A DNA stretch of 64,000 nt, taken from assembly GCA_009995455.1 (NCBI GenBank), contig JAACPJ010000002.1, positions 62,001-126,000 on the forward strand, read 5' to 3'. Origin of the DNA: a bacterium. GTDB lineage: Bacteria > Patescibacteriota > Gracilibacteria > UBA4473. This document shows, piece by piece, positions 27,047 to 36,017 of this stretch; positions within the stretch are counted from its first letter, which is position 1, and the number at the start of each line of letters is the position of its first letter. Below the pieces are notes generated by a model, which worked only from the letters and a program-made list of their open reading frames with translations, made no database searches and was not told where the DNA came from. A program made the position numbers and the translations under genes.

Positions 27047-28753
27047 TTACTCAATACCAACTACGATAGATACCATTTTAGCCGTCTCTGCACCGGTCAC
27101 ATTATTGCCAGGCCTAAACAAGCCATCTGCATAACCACTTACTACCGCATTCGCCTGAGCGTAAGCCACGTACGATTCATACCAGCTTGCCGGCGTCGTA
27201 TCTGGGAAATCCATGTTGCCACCACTTATTTCAAGTTTCCCTAAAGTTTGAGCGGTTTCTAAAATAATTTTTAGGGCCTCAACTCGCGTTATAGTTTGTG
27301 TTGGACGAAACGTTTTGTCTTCATAACCTTCAATTATTTTTAATTCCTTTGCCTTTGCGGCGTAAGGAGCAAAACTGTCATCGTTTGAAACATCAATAAA
27401 CGGTGACTCTGTAACAGATTCTGAGGGTGCAATACCAAACGCTTTTAGAATAATTTTAGTAAAGGCTCTTCGATTTAAAGCCTCGTTAGCCTGAAATAAA
27501 TCTCGGTCACTTTGAGCAATCACATCCGCTTGCGCTAAAGCTTCAACATAAGCGACACCCCAATGCTTTTGGTCTAACCCATAAACAGAAAGATCTACTT
27601 CTGTCTCTACCTCGGCCGTAGCGTTTACGGACGTTGAGTCTTCTTCAACTTCGGTCTCAACCATCGTTTCAAGAACTGTTTCTATTTTATTAACACTTGA
27701 TTTTGAATCAGTAATGGCAGGTTTAATGGCATAAGATTTTAACTGGGAAATTGATTCATTAGTAGACGTAACTACTTTTGCACCAAAATTTGTTCCAATT
27801 TCTAAACCGACAATATTGTTCAGATTTTCAATTTCTAATTTAATGAAATCGCCCATTTCAGCAGAGTCAATATCGGCTTTTACGATGAAGTCCATTTTAA
27901 CACCTTCTTCAATTATGACCCCTCCAGTCACCCCATTATCAAGATAGAAAGTTATATCATTCCCCTCAATATAGGTTTCAGCAGAAACTATTTGGTCGGA
28001 AACATAAAGAGCGGTATTTGTAAGAGACTCTTTTAAACTGGCGGTACCAATATTTTTAAAAGTAATAAATCTAAGTTCTAAGTCCTTATTCGTATCCGTA
28101 GAATTCATTAAACTAAAAGCACCAATTTCAGATTGTTTATCTCCTACATTAATTTCTGAGTTATTTCCAGACGTTGAAAACTTCAATAAAGTTGTTTCAT
28201 ACTCTGAAATTAGCATTTCTTCTCCTTTTATAGGGAAATTACTATTAATAATTGAAGCCGTAGTAGCTATGTCTTTAGGCTCTAGCAATCCGAAGATACT
28301 CTTGTTTCCTATATTCTTACTTGTCTCTGACAATGAGGCTACAACCTCCGCAATAATGGTTTGACCAGCCGGAATTTTCAATGGCAAACTGAAGGTTATT
28401 CTCGCAATATTATCATTATTAACTGTGACTTTATCGCTCTCAATTACTCCAAAAACTTCAAGCCAAACATTTTTAAAATCAATATTACTTCCTTCACCAA
28501 GGCGGGTAAAAGTTATAGACGAAATTTCAACGTCAGAACTATCCCCTGCCGTTAATTCTACAGAAGTAAAAGGTACAGAAGAAGCGTTAAATGGAATGTT
28601 AGTGCCTCGTGCAGTTTCATTTGAAAGTGTCACTTGGAGTGTTCCATCTGACATACTTTGAGCCAAACTAACATTAAAACTTAAAAGTAAAAATGCGGGA
28701 AGCGCGAGTAAAAGCCTTTTCCAAATAAATATTCGATTTTTTTTATTTAACAT
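27047..28753 (-). CDS. Secreted protein with C-terminal SLH domains
   Basis: 568 residues. The signal peptide is RLLLALPAFLLLSFNVSLAQS (to about residue 32, shown in part). The middle (35-360) is beta-rich and contains cohesin- or Ig-like strand patterns (VELTAGDSSDVEISSITF). An acidic Thr/Val linker lies at ~365-390. Three SLH modules occupy ~395-568, visible as AYVEALAQADVI..., YAAKAKELKIIEGYEDKTFRP and YVAYAQANAVVSGYADGLFRPG, with R.E/AL+I..(T) segments. SLH modules anchor proteins to cell-wall polymers, so it is probably an S-layer or surface protein. A TATAAT box lies about 30 bases upstream of the start. The leader has no Shine-Dalgarno. Confidence 0.85.
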   Translation of the reverse strand: MLNKKNRIFIWKRLLLALPAFLLLSFNVSLAQSMSDGTLQVTLSNETARGTNIPFNASSVPFTSVELTAGDSSDVEISSITFTRLGEGSNIDFKNVWLEVFGVIESDKVTVNNDNIARITFSLPLKIPAGQTIIAEVVASLSETSKNIGNKSIFGLLEPKDIATTASIINSNFPIKGEEMLISEYETTLLKFSTSGNNSEINVGDKQSEIGAFSLMNSTDTNKDLELRFITFKNIGTASLKESLTNTALYVSDQIVSAETYIEGNDITFYLDNGVTGGVIIEEGVKMDFIVKADIDSAEMGDFIKLEIENLNNIVGLEIGTNFGAKVVTSTNESISQLKSYAIKPAITDSKSSVNKIETVLETMVETEVEEDSTSVNATAEVETEVDLSVYGLDQKHWGVAYVEALAQADVIAQSDRDLFQANEALNRRAFTKIILKAFGIAPSESVTESPFIDVSNDDSFAPYAAKAKELKIIEGYEDKTFRPTQTITRVEALKIILETAQTLGKLEISGGNMDFPDTTPASWYESYVAYAQANAVVSGYADGLFRPGNNVTGAETAKMVSIVVGIE

Positions 28754-28888
28754 AAAAAGAGGGTTTAAAGAGTATTATAAGAAACTTTAATAGATTATTT
28801 TTTATTTCGAAAACTTAAATTTAATCTCTTGTTCATATTCAGACGTTCGAAATAGCAAAGTTTTTAAAAAATCTTTAATATATCAAAC

Positions 28889-29239
28889 ATGGAAAACCAC
28901 AAAATATTTTCTATGGCGTTTGGGAAAGTTTACTCGCTGTACGTACAAAAAGCCGAAAAGAAACATCGTACTAAAGCAGAAGTCGATCAGATAATTTGTT
29001 GGCTAACGGGCTACTCACAAAAAGAGTTAGAAACGCAGATAAATAAAAAAGTCGATTTTGAAACCTTCTTTGCCCAAGCCCCGAAACTGAACCCAAATGT
29101 ATCAAAAATAACGGGCGTGATTTGTGGCTGGCGGGTCGAACAAATGGAGGAAGGCTTAATGAAAAAAATTCGTTATATGGATAAACTCATAGACGAATTA
29201 GCCAAAGGCAAAGCTATGGAAAGAATTTTACGATCGTAA
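28889..29239 (+). CDS. DUF2200 family protein
   Basis: 116 residues, the full family length. Typical segments: [55 protein letters not shown], and a C-terminal [18 protein letters not shown] that is nearly invariant in this family. It is a small cytoplasmic alpha/beta protein, scattered among bacteria, with unknown biochemistry. It is a single gene with its own terminator at 29284-29314. The strong conservation with distant bacteria suggests transfer. Confidence 0.88.
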   Translation: MENHKIFSMAFGKVYSLYVQKAEKKHRTKAEVDQIICWLTGYSQKELETQINKKVDFETFFAQAPKLNPNVSKITGVICGWRVEQMEEGLMKKIRYMDKLIDELAKGKAMERILRS

Positions 29240-29283
29240 GTTTTTGCGCTTTACCCTTTAAAACCCTAAATCTATTTTCTATG

Positions 29284-29314
29284 AAAAAAAGCCTGCAAAC
29301 TGCAGGCTTTTTTT
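29284..29314. terminator. Bidirectional terminator between convergent genes
   Basis: GCCTGCA-AAC-TGCAGGC stem flanked by A7 and T7, serving both the DUF2200 gene and the SLH protease gene. Confidence 0.9.
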
Positions 29315-29341
29315 ATAACTCTATTCAAACTTTTTTTTTAC

Positions 29342-30931
29342 TTACTGCAAGCTCGCTCGAATTTTAGTTCGCAGTTGCACTAATACCGGGAACTCATAAA
29401 AGAACTGTACTTTTTTATCTTTAACGGCGCTGCCGGTTGGCTTATCTTTCATCACAAAGTAACTAAAAGATTCAGCAATATCTTCGGCAATACTCGTGGC
29501 TGCGTAATCGGTTACGAAGGCCTCTGCATTATTTTCATAAAAGGCATCAGACTCTTGGGCAACCGCGGCTCTGGCTTCTTGCATCATTTTTTTGCCCCAG
29601 AATTTTTTAAAGTAAATATTTACAAAAGCGTCATCCTTCGCACAACCTTCGCTTAAGGTTACGTTTGGCGCACAAAAATCGTCATCGGTTTCATCATCTA
29701 CCATCACGCCTGGCTGCATTTGGTCGATGTTTAACGTCAAAATGTGCGCAAACTCGTGCACCAAAACCAATGAGAATGGACCGTCTTCTTGGGTACTGCC
29801 TTGTTCGGCATCTAAAATATCAACCGCTACCGCCCACTCACCATTTTCTGGGTCACCAACGGGAACCACAAACGCGTCTACTTCACTTTCACCATCGGTG
29901 AATAATCGGTACTCCACAATCCGGTTTCTTAGTTCGGCAGGAATCACCTTCTTCACGCGTTCCCACGTTTTTTGGTGAACCTCGGTGTTTTCCCATAAAT
30001 CCCCCACTTTTATCGTGGGGATGCCAGTGGTTTCTTTGTAAGTAATTTGGTCACCTTCAACGCTGTAGATAACATTTTGATCTTCGTTTGAAGCCTCTCC
30101 TTCAGCGTGATCACTTGGGTTTTCATCCCAATTATCGTACCAGCTATCAAATTCATCTTGGTCGGCTTCACAGCTGTCATCCCCTTCTTCACACGTTAAA
30201 TAACACATTTGATCTTCTTCATCAAAGTACTCATCTTCATAACATTCATCGGCCGTCATCGGCTCGAAACCAAAAGTGTCGTTGCTGTAATCGGCTTCAC
30301 CGGTAAAATCTTCGTACGCAATTTGGTCTTCTAATTCGTCGTCCAGATTCCAGGCGACAAAGTACGCCATTTCACCCCGAGTGACTTCGTGAGCGGCCGC
30401 GTTTTCGGCTTCAAAATAAAACATCCCTTGGTAATCGGCTTCATCTAAAAAGGTTTGGTACCAAGCTTCGTCGTCACCAGAGGTCGGAATATCATCGTAA
30501 AATGAATTCAACACAATTTTTAAAGCTTCCGCCTGATTGATAGCATTTGCCGGTTTAAAAGTTCCATCTGGATTGCCTTCCACAATGCCTTCTGATTTGG
30601 CAAAACAAACATATTTCGCAAACCAATCGGTGGCTTGAACATCCGAAAAACAATTTTCGGCGGCCTCGGCAAATTCCTCTTCATCGTAAATACTTTCAAT
30701 CACAATTTTTGTCAGTTCGGCTCTATTTAAAACTTTATCGGGTTGATAAGTTCCGTCTTCGTACCCTGCCACGACGCCCGCATTTTGCAAAACCTCAATT
30801 GATTTTTCCCACGGGTAAACCGCTGTATCGGGGAAAGCGGCCAAACTTAAGGGCGCAAACAGAAACGCACCCAACGTAAGCGACAAGTGAGAAGCTAATT
30901 TAGCCACCGACTCGAAAGACAATTTTTTCAT
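29342..30931 (-). CDS. SLH-anchored putative zinc metalloprotease
   Basis: 529 residues. A signal-like segment leads to AFPDTAVYPW. SLH modules cover ~32-200 (LQNAGVVAGYEDGTYQPDKVLNRAELTKIV, here as two overlapping motifs; then FAKSEGIVEGNPDGTFKP). A very acidic Cys-containing linker spans ~200-275. The C-terminal domain carries LVLVHEFAHILTLN near residue 390, a HExxH zinc motif, with downstream acidic residues and FVTDYA..SIAEDIAESF as candidate third-ligand region. This looks like a cell-wall-anchored peptidase. Substrate unknown. It starts in a CCCTC-containing, G-poor leader. Confidence 0.8.
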   Translation of the reverse strand: MKKLSFESVAKLASHLSLTLGAFLFAPLSLAAFPDTAVYPWEKSIEVLQNAGVVAGYEDGTYQPDKVLNRAELTKIVIESIYDEEEFAEAAENCFSDVQATDWFAKYVCFAKSEGIVEGNPDGTFKPANAINQAEALKIVLNSFYDDIPTSGDDEAWYQTFLDEADYQGMFYFEAENAAAHEVTRGEMAYFVAWNLDDELEDQIAYEDFTGEADYSNDTFGFEPMTADECYEDEYFDEEDQMCYLTCEEGDDSCEADQDEFDSWYDNWDENPSDHAEGEASNEDQNVIYSVEGDQITYKETTGIPTIKVGDLWENTEVHQKTWERVKKVIPAELRNRIVEYRLFTDGESEVDAFVVPVGDPENGEWAVAVDILDAEQGSTQEDGPFSLVLVHEFAHILTLNIDQMQPGVMVDDETDDDFCAPNVTLSEGCAKDDAFVNIYFKKFWGKKMMQEARAAVAQESDAFYENNAEAFVTDYAATSIAEDIAESFSYFVMKDKPTGSAVKDKKVQFFYEFPVLVQLRTKIRASLQ

Positions 30932-31136
30932 TAAAAAATGAGGGAATTAAATATGGGCGAATGTTACTTATTTTCTTTAAATAAGAACCACCTAAACATC
31001 TTTAATTACAGCGTTTCACCTTTAATATTTTAAGAAATATTTAATTTATATTTTCTTCATAAATCTGGCTAATTCTTAAACCGATACTTTTTTGGTTCGG
31101 GTTTACACACTCAGTTCTTAAGCGTAGCTTTAAATT

Positions 31137-31403
31137 ATGAACACAACCCAAACGTTTACGTTAGAACAGGCGCAAGAAGTAGCTCAAAGTTTTGGCATTA
31201 ATTGGCAGAACGTTGAGTTTAGCCCAGAGGAATTTTTAAAAGGGATGCTGGTAGAACTAGAACATGGCTCAAAAGACCCCGAAACCGATGTAACCCATGA
31301 TGACCCTATTTTAACCGGAAAAATCGCCTGGGCGCATTTAAAAGAATTTAGTGATTATTATACCCGTTTAGCTATAATGGAGGCCGAAGCTGAAAGACAA
31401 TAA
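31137..31403 (+). CDS. Small DUF5661-like protein
   Basis: 88 residues, cytoplasmic. Segments FTLEQAQEVAQSFGINW, GMLVELEHGS and DVTHDDPILTGKIAWAHLKEF followed by YYTRL resemble the DUF5661 family of short proteins. Function unknown. It is the first of three closely spaced plus-strand genes (14 and 3 bases apart), probably an operon with the membrane protein and the OmdA-like protein. Confidence 0.75.
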   Translation: MNTTQTFTLEQAQEVAQSFGINWQNVEFSPEEFLKGMLVELEHGSKDPETDVTHDDPILTGKIAWAHLKEFSDYYTRLAIMEAEAERQ

Positions 31404-31416
31404 ATTACTTACTACG

Positions 31417-31707
31417 ATGCTCAACCCTTACCTTGAATACCTAAAAGACAATCCCAATAACTATTGGTTCAAAGCCAAACTTTACGGTTGGGGTTGGATG
31501 CCCGCCAAATGGCAAGGCTGGTTGGTTTTACTGGTTTACACGGCTGCCGTTTTGTTTCTAGCCTTTCGGGTGGAGGATAATTTAACCGAAGAAAATGTTT
31601 TATCGGAATTTATTTTACCCCTCCTGGGGTTAACGCTTATTTTGGTTTTAATTTGTTATAAAACGGGGGAATCCCCTAAATGGCAGTGGGGACTAAAAAA
31701 GAAATAA
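31417..31707 (+). CDS. Small two-helix membrane protein
   Basis: 96 residues with an amphipathic N-terminal part (YLEYLKDNPNNYWFKAKLYGWGW). Transmembrane helices lie at ~32-50 and ~66-84, with a basic C-terminal tail. Not assigned to a named family. It lies in the middle of a three-gene operon. Confidence 0.65.
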   Translation: MLNPYLEYLKDNPNNYWFKAKLYGWGWMPAKWQGWLVLLVYTAAVLFLAFRVEDNLTEENVLSEFILPLLGLTLILVLICYKTGESPKWQWGLKKK

Positions 31708-31710
31708 AAC

Positions 31711-32001
31711 ATGTCGAAAATTAAAATTGAACCGGGCGTTGAAGAAGTTCACGAAATTCCACAAGACATTAAAGATGTCTTAGTTTCAAACGCGGATGTA
31801 CTAGAGAAATGGAACGCCATTACTCCCCTGGCCCGCAACGAGTGGATTTGTTGGACGACGATTGTGAAAAAGGCCGAAACTCGCGCCGAACATATTGAAC
31901 GATTACAGGAAGATTTATTGGCAGGAAAAAAGCGACCGTGTTGTTGGCCGGGGTGCCCGCATAGAAGGGAAAGTGCGAAGAAGTATTTTAAAAATTTTTG
32001 A
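31711..32001 (+). CDS. YdeI/OmpD-associated (OmdA) family protein
   Basis: 96 residues. The core (LEKWNAITPLARNEWICWTTIVKKAETRAEHIERL) is the OmdA signature. The C-terminus CCWPGCPHR supplies Cys and His that could bind a metal. Related proteins are linked to stress or bacteriocin resistance, but the biochemical role is unknown. It ends with TGA, one of four TGA stops in the window. A long inverted repeat follows at 32026. Confidence 0.8.
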   Translation: MSKIKIEPGVEEVHEIPQDIKDVLVSNADVLEKWNAITPLARNEWICWTTIVKKAETRAEHIERLQEDLLAGKKRPCCWPGCPHRRESAKKYFKNF

Positions 32002-32025
32002 GTTTTTGGGGCTGATGGCAAACAC

Positions 32026-32067
32026 ATCCCGGGATCTAATTTCTAATACATTTGTAGATCCCGGGAT
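32026..32067. terminator. Long CCCGGG inverted repeat between convergent genes
   Basis: Arms ATCCCGGGATCTA (32026-32038) and TAGATCCCGGGAT (32055-32067), 13 bp perfect, with no T run. Similar GATCCCGGG-bearing elements lie at 19903 and 34485. Confidence 0.6.
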
Positions 32068-32106
32068 GGATTTGCAATTTAAGAGAAACGAATCTTAAAA
32101 ATTTAA

Positions 32107-33027
32107 CTAATCAAAAGTTCCAAAAGCCTGTATTGATTCTTCGATTTTAAAATCTTTATTTTTGTAAAACTGACTATTAGCAAAATGAGTCTCTTTATTT
32201 AAATTTTCTTTTGGGAATAAAGAATAATTATATTTTCTATAATAACCATAAGAACTATTGTTATTAAAGGGTTTATCTCGTATTCTCTTAAATAAAGGTA
32301 ATAAACTTAATGCTAAAGATTTTCGAGCATCATTAAGCTCAGTTGGATTATTAAAACATGCTCGTAACGCCCCACCTAGCAAATCACAAATTTGAACAAA
32401 ATGACTACAATTTTTGTAGTTAGATTCTTTGTTATGATCTGAGTTTATAAGTAATACATTGTTGCAATTAAAATCAATATTCTCAGACTCTAAGTCTAAT
32501 TTAAAAATTATATGCCAATAGAAAAGCTGATGTTTCTCTAAAGTTGTGGAGTGGTCATGAAAAATATTATCGACAACAATTTTTTGGTTTGGGAAAAAAT
32601 TTTTAACTGCGTTTTTAATTGTTGTGCGGAAAAAACGATTATAAAAATTAGTATACTGTTCTTTTTTTGTTTCCCCAAAAACTGAATAATCTAAATTATC
32701 TCTATTTATACCCAAAATATTGAAATAAAAATTTTTTGAATCTTTGTCACTTAACAAACTATTTATTACTCTTTCTGCAAACATGAACTTTGTACTGTTC
32801 AGACTCTTTTTTATTGTCGAAAAACTAAACTCATGATGAAATTTGGTTTCTACTCTAATTTGATTTAACAAGCTTATAACCGTGGTGATTTTATTTGTTG
32901 GCACTATTAAAAGTGAGATATAAGTGAAACTTTCATTCTCCGTACAATGTGTCTCATCTGCAAATATTGTTATGTGTAAACGCTCTTCTGGTAAGAACTC
33001 GTTAAAAAGGTTTATTTTGGAATTCAT
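32107..33027 (-). CDS. DUF3800-like protein, copy B
   Basis: 306 residues. N-terminal ITIFADETHC (DUF3800 D-E motif), KIVVDNIFHDHS mid-protein, and FVQICDLLGGALRA near residue 215 (the conserved Asp in the helix) match the DUF3800 layout. The nucleotide sequence is visibly poorer in GC than its neighbours and the protein is rich in Asn, Phe, Lys and Ile, suggesting transfer. It sits alone between convergent and divergent neighbours, bordered by an inverted repeat on each side (32026-32067 and 33037-33054). No partner gene is visible. Confidence 0.6.
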   Translation of the reverse strand: MNSKINLFNEFLPEERLHITIFADETHCTENESFTYISLLIVPTNKITTVISLLNQIRVETKFHHEFSFSTIKKSLNSTKFMFAERVINSLLSDKDSKNFYFNILGINRDNLDYSVFGETKKEQYTNFYNRFFRTTIKNAVKNFFPNQKIVVDNIFHDHSTTLEKHQLFYWHIIFKLDLESENIDFNCNNVLLINSDHNKESNYKNCSHFVQICDLLGGALRACFNNPTELNDARKSLALSLLPLFKRIRDKPFNNNSSYGYYRKYNYSLFPKENLNKETHFANSQFYKNKDFKIEESIQAFGTFD

Positions 33028-33036
33028 TATTAATTA

Positions 33037-33054
33037 ACTTTAGAACTCTAAAGT
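33037..33054. promoter_or_regulatory. Perfect palindrome before DUF3800 copy B
   Basis: ACTTTAGA-AC-TCTAAAGT, ten bases upstream of the start at 33027 and 76 bases upstream of the divergent SRPBCC gene; a candidate operator or exchange site. Confidence 0.5.
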
Positions 33055-33130
33055 ATATTTTTTAATGTAATTTTCAATCTCAGCAAACTTATTACCCTAT
33101 TCCCCTTCAAACTATGCTACACTCACCTCA

Positions 33131-33535
33131 ATGAGTATTAAAGTAGCGATTACGGTGAAAGATTCCCTCGAACACGTGTGGGAATGCTGGACGCAACCCG
33201 ACCACATTAAAGAGTGGTATCACGCCGCCGACACTTGGTATGTACCCAGTGCGGAGAGTGATTTTAAAGAAGGGGGCGCGTTTAAAACCCGTATGGCCGC
33301 CATGGATAAAAGCGGCGCTTTTGATTTTGCTGGCACGTTTACCAGCATTGTGAAGCACGAACGCATCGCCTTTACCTTAGACGATGGCCGCAAGGTCTTA
33401 GTTAAATTTGAAGAAGATGAAGACGGTATAAATATTACCGAAGAATTTGATGCCGCTCCCGGGCAAGCGCCCGACGCCCAACAAATGGGCTGGCAGTTAA
33501 TTCTGCGCAGTTTTAAAAGCTACGTCGAAAACTAA
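33131..33535 (+). CDS. SRPBCC/AHSA1-type ligand-binding protein
   Basis: 134 residues, full length for the family. The pattern V.DSLEHVWECWTQPDHIKEWY, GGAFKTRM..(D), F.G.F..I...ERIAFTLDDGR and the C-terminal helix QQMGWQLILRSFKSYVE are typical of activator-of-Hsp90-ATPase-like START domains. Ligand unknown; cytoplasmic. It is one base from the next gene, so translation is probably coupled. Confidence 0.85.
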   Translation: MSIKVAITVKDSLEHVWECWTQPDHIKEWYHAADTWYVPSAESDFKEGGAFKTRMAAMDKSGAFDFAGTFTSIVKHERIAFTLDDGRKVLVKFEEDEDGINITEEFDAAPGQAPDAQQMGWQLILRSFKSYVEN

Positions 33536-33536
33536 T

Positions 33537-33833
33537 ATGGCCAATATCATTAGTGAAGAACGATTTCTCAGTCAGGCGCGTAAAGCCAAAGAACAGTATT
33601 TGTTTTTGCGTGAGAAATTCCCCGATGACAAAGATTTTAAAAGACTAAACCGAGTGATTCGGGCTTTTCACGGTTTATATGGCCGCGATAAAGTTTATGC
33701 CGTTAAACAACTAAACTATTTAGAAAACGTACAAATTAGTTTTCAAGAAGAACGTCGCGCCTTAGTGGTGCAAATGATCGAGTTATTACAAAAATTGATT
33801 CTGCATAAAAAACTAAGTAAAGATTTTAGTTAG
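33537..33833 (+). CDS. Small helical hypothetical protein
   Basis: 98 residues, strongly charged, four predicted helices and no membrane segment. It starts one base after the stop of the SRPBCC gene and is therefore likely cotranslated with it. Not a family I recognise. Confidence 0.6.
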   Translation: MANIISEERFLSQARKAKEQYLFLREKFPDDKDFKRLNRVIRAFHGLYGRDKVYAVKQLNYLENVQISFQEERRALVVQMIELLQKLILHKKLSKDFS

Positions 33834-33882
33834 ATTTTTAAGGCGATTCCCTTAACCTTATTAAAATATAGTCCTTTTAGAC

Positions 33883-34134
33883 ATGGAAACCGCAAATATT
33901 TTTGTACAAAACCCCGCTTTTCTCGATTTATATGTTTTCAATAGCAACGCCATTATTTTAATTGGCTTTACGCTGCTGGGCTTTTTTGTGATTCAAGGCG
34001 GCCTGCTTTACGCTTTTGCTAAATACAAAAGCTGGTGGAGTTTGTTTTTCACCAACCTTGTGACCGCGGGTTTTGTGTGGATGACGACTATTTATTTTTT
34101 GTACGCGCCTTATATTCTAGATTTCTTGTTTTAA
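33883..34134 (+). CDS. Small two-helix membrane protein
   Basis: 83 residues. Two hydrophobic helices lie at ~23-47 and ~54-76, separated by FAKYKSWWS. No recognised family. It ends just before a shared terminator. Confidence 0.6.
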   Translation: METANIFVQNPAFLDLYVFNSNAIILIGFTLLGFFVIQGGLLYAFAKYKSWWSLFFTNLVTAGFVWMTTIYFLYAPYILDFLF

Positions 34135-34136
34135 AA

Positions 34137-34156
34137 AAAGCCCCGTTTGGGGCTTT
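34137..34156. terminator. Bidirectional terminator
   Basis: AAAGCCCC-GTTT-GGGGCTTT between the convergent genes ending at 34134 and 34181. Confidence 0.85.
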
Positions 34157-34180
34157 AAATTAAGATTTAGTTTTGAATTA

Positions 34181-34408
34181 TTACTTAGTGAACCGTTCTA
34201 GCATTTGCGTGACGGTTTTTTCGGCTTGAACAATCATTGAAAGGGGCTTGTTGACATAGTGAATCGTAAGATCGGTTAAATCATTCACTTTTTTTAAAAG
34301 TTGAGTCGCAATATAAATGGCTCGAACCACAAAGAAAACCAAAACCAAAAATCCAAAGCCCAAGCAGAGCCACATAATTTCGAGTGCGTTTTCGATGAGG
34401 TAATCCAT
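34181..34408 (-). CDS. Single-helix membrane protein
   Basis: 75 residues. One transmembrane helix (IMWLCLGFGFLVLVFFVVRAI, here ~12-32) precedes an amphipathic, coiled-coil-like cytoplasmic tail. The layout is similar to small DUF948-like membrane proteins, but too short for a firm call. Confidence 0.55.
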   Translation of the reverse strand: MDYLIENALEIMWLCLGFGFLVLVFFVVRAIYIATQLLKKVNDLTDLTIHYVNKPLSMIVQAEKTVTQMLERFTK

Positions 34409-34484
34409 TTTTTATTTTTTTATCAATTCACTTCCGACTATAGCAAAGATTTTTAAAAGAACAAAATATTTATTCGTTCCTAAA

Positions 34485-34527
34485 GCCCCCGGGAGCAAAG
34501 ATCAAATGAACTGATAGATCCCGGGGT
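34485..34527 (-). terminator. CCCGGG inverted repeat after gatB
   Basis: GCCCCCGGGA paired with TCCCGGGGTC across a 23-base loop, 12 bases after the gatB stop and with no real T run; third member of the GATCCCGGG set. Confidence 0.5.
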
Positions 34528-34538
34528 CTGTAACCGCA

Positions 34539-35957
34539 CTAAGTGTTTAGCTTTTTATTAATCGCCTGCATAACCAGTGGTGGATTGGCAGAACCGCGAG
34601 ACATTTTCATAACTTGTCCCATTAAAAATTGAATCCCTTTATCTTTTCCGGCTTTAATATCGGCCACTACTTCTGGGTTTTCCTTCATTACTTGGTCTAC
34701 CCAAGCGTCAATTTCACCACTGTCAGATTTTTGCTCTAACCCTCTTTCTTCCATAATTTCTTTGGCGGTTTTTTCTGAATCTTCCATTAAAGCGTTCAGA
34801 ATTTCTTTGGCGGCTGAAGCTGAAATCTTGCCTTCGGTTTGAAGAATTAAAGTATCAGAAACGTGTTGGGGCGTGATGCCGGTTTTTTGCCAATCGGTTC
34901 TGGCTAAAACCACTGATAAGAATAAACCCGCAATTTTTCGGGCTTCACCCCCTTTATCAACCGCTGATTCAAAAAAGTCATACAACTCAGGTGATTCAGC
35001 AATTTTTAAAGCTTCAGCGTCGGTTAATTTTAAGTCGTTAATATACCGATGTTTTTTGGCTAAAGGCAGCTCTGGAATGCGCGCTAAAATGTCTTTAATT
35101 TCTTTTTCGGTAAAAGTAACGGGTGGCAAATCCGGCTCGGGGAAATACCGATAATCCATCGCTGATTCTTTGTCTCGGAGTAACTTTGTTTCTTCTTTAT
35201 CGTCTAACCAACCAACGGTTACTTCTTGGGTAGAAGGACTTCCCGCTTCCCAGGCTTTACGTTGTTTTTTAACTTCGTATTTCAGAGCTTTAAGCAAAGC
35301 CGAGAACGAATTTAGGTTTTTGATTTCGGTTCGTGGATATAGTTTTTCATCGCCCACCGGACGCATTGAAATCGAAGCATCAAACCGCATCATCCCCTTC
35401 TCCATATCGGCGGTTGAGGCCCCAACCGTTCGGAGGATTTTTTGGATTTCTTTAGCCAACGTTTGTGCTTCTTCGGGGCTGCGCATATCGGGCTCGGTGA
35501 CAATTTCTACTAATGGTGTTCCGGCTCGGTTATAGTCACATAAAGTGCCGTTCACCGTGTGGGTTAATTTCCCGGCATCGTTTTCAAGATGAACCCGAGT
35601 AATACCAATAATTTTATTCCCGCCTTCCAGTTCGATTTCGACTTCGCCGTGTTCAGAGATTGGTTGGTCAAATTGAGAAATTTGGTAACCCGTTGGTAAA
35701 TCGGGGTAGAAATAATTTTTTCGATCAAATTTAGAAAAAGGTTTAATCGTGCACCCCAAAGCGGCCGCGCCTTCAACGCCCTTTCGAAGTGCTTCGGCAT
35801 TCAGCACCGGCAACATGCCCGGGAAGCCCATACAAACGGGGCAAACTCGAGTGTTTGGCTGCACGCCAAAGGCATCATTATCACAGCTACAAAATAGTTT
35901 GGTTTTGGTGCTGAGTTGCGCGTGAATTTCAAGACCGATAATGACTTCCAGTTCCAT
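34539..35957 (-). CDS. gatB: Aspartyl/glutamyl-tRNA(Asn/Gln) amidotransferase subunit B
   Basis: 472 residues from the ATG at 35957; a GTG lies directly before it. The catalytic/kinase domain begins LEVIIGLEIHAQL and carries the zinc-type Cys pairs CSCD and CPVCMGFPG. DFDRKNYFYPDLPTGYQISQ is seen here as SKFDRKNYFYPDLP, followed by RVHLENDAGK, DYNRAGTPLVEIV and DYRYFPEPDLPP. The C-terminal YqeY-like domain (~330-472) ends with GQVMKMSRGSANP. GatB activates Glu/Asp on mischarged tRNA for amidation with GatA and GatC, neither of which is in the window. Divergent from the 1354-aa gene. Confidence 0.96.
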   Translation of the reverse strand: MELEVIIGLEIHAQLSTKTKLFCSCDNDAFGVQPNTRVCPVCMGFPGMLPVLNAEALRKGVEGAAALGCTIKPFSKFDRKNYFYPDLPTGYQISQFDQPISEHGEVEIELEGGNKIIGITRVHLENDAGKLTHTVNGTLCDYNRAGTPLVEIVTEPDMRSPEEAQTLAKEIQKILRTVGASTADMEKGMMRFDASISMRPVGDEKLYPRTEIKNLNSFSALLKALKYEVKKQRKAWEAGSPSTQEVTVGWLDDKEETKLLRDKESAMDYRYFPEPDLPPVTFTEKEIKDILARIPELPLAKKHRYINDLKLTDAEALKIAESPELYDFFESAVDKGGEARKIAGLFLSVVLARTDWQKTGITPQHVSDTLILQTEGKISASAAKEILNALMEDSEKTAKEIMEERGLEQKSDSGEIDAWVDQVMKENPEVVADIKAGKDKGIQFLMGQVMKMSRGSANPPLVMQAINKKLNT

Positions 35958-35981
35958 CACAAAAGTTAGTTTTCGAAAGGT

Positions 35982-36010
35982 ATTTTAGACGTAATTGTTC
36001 CAGGGCTCAA
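35982..36010 (-). promoter_or_regulatory. gatB promoter
   Basis: Minus strand: TTGAGC, 17-base spacer, TAAAAT. Confidence 0.65.
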
Positions 36011-36017
36011 CCTTGGT

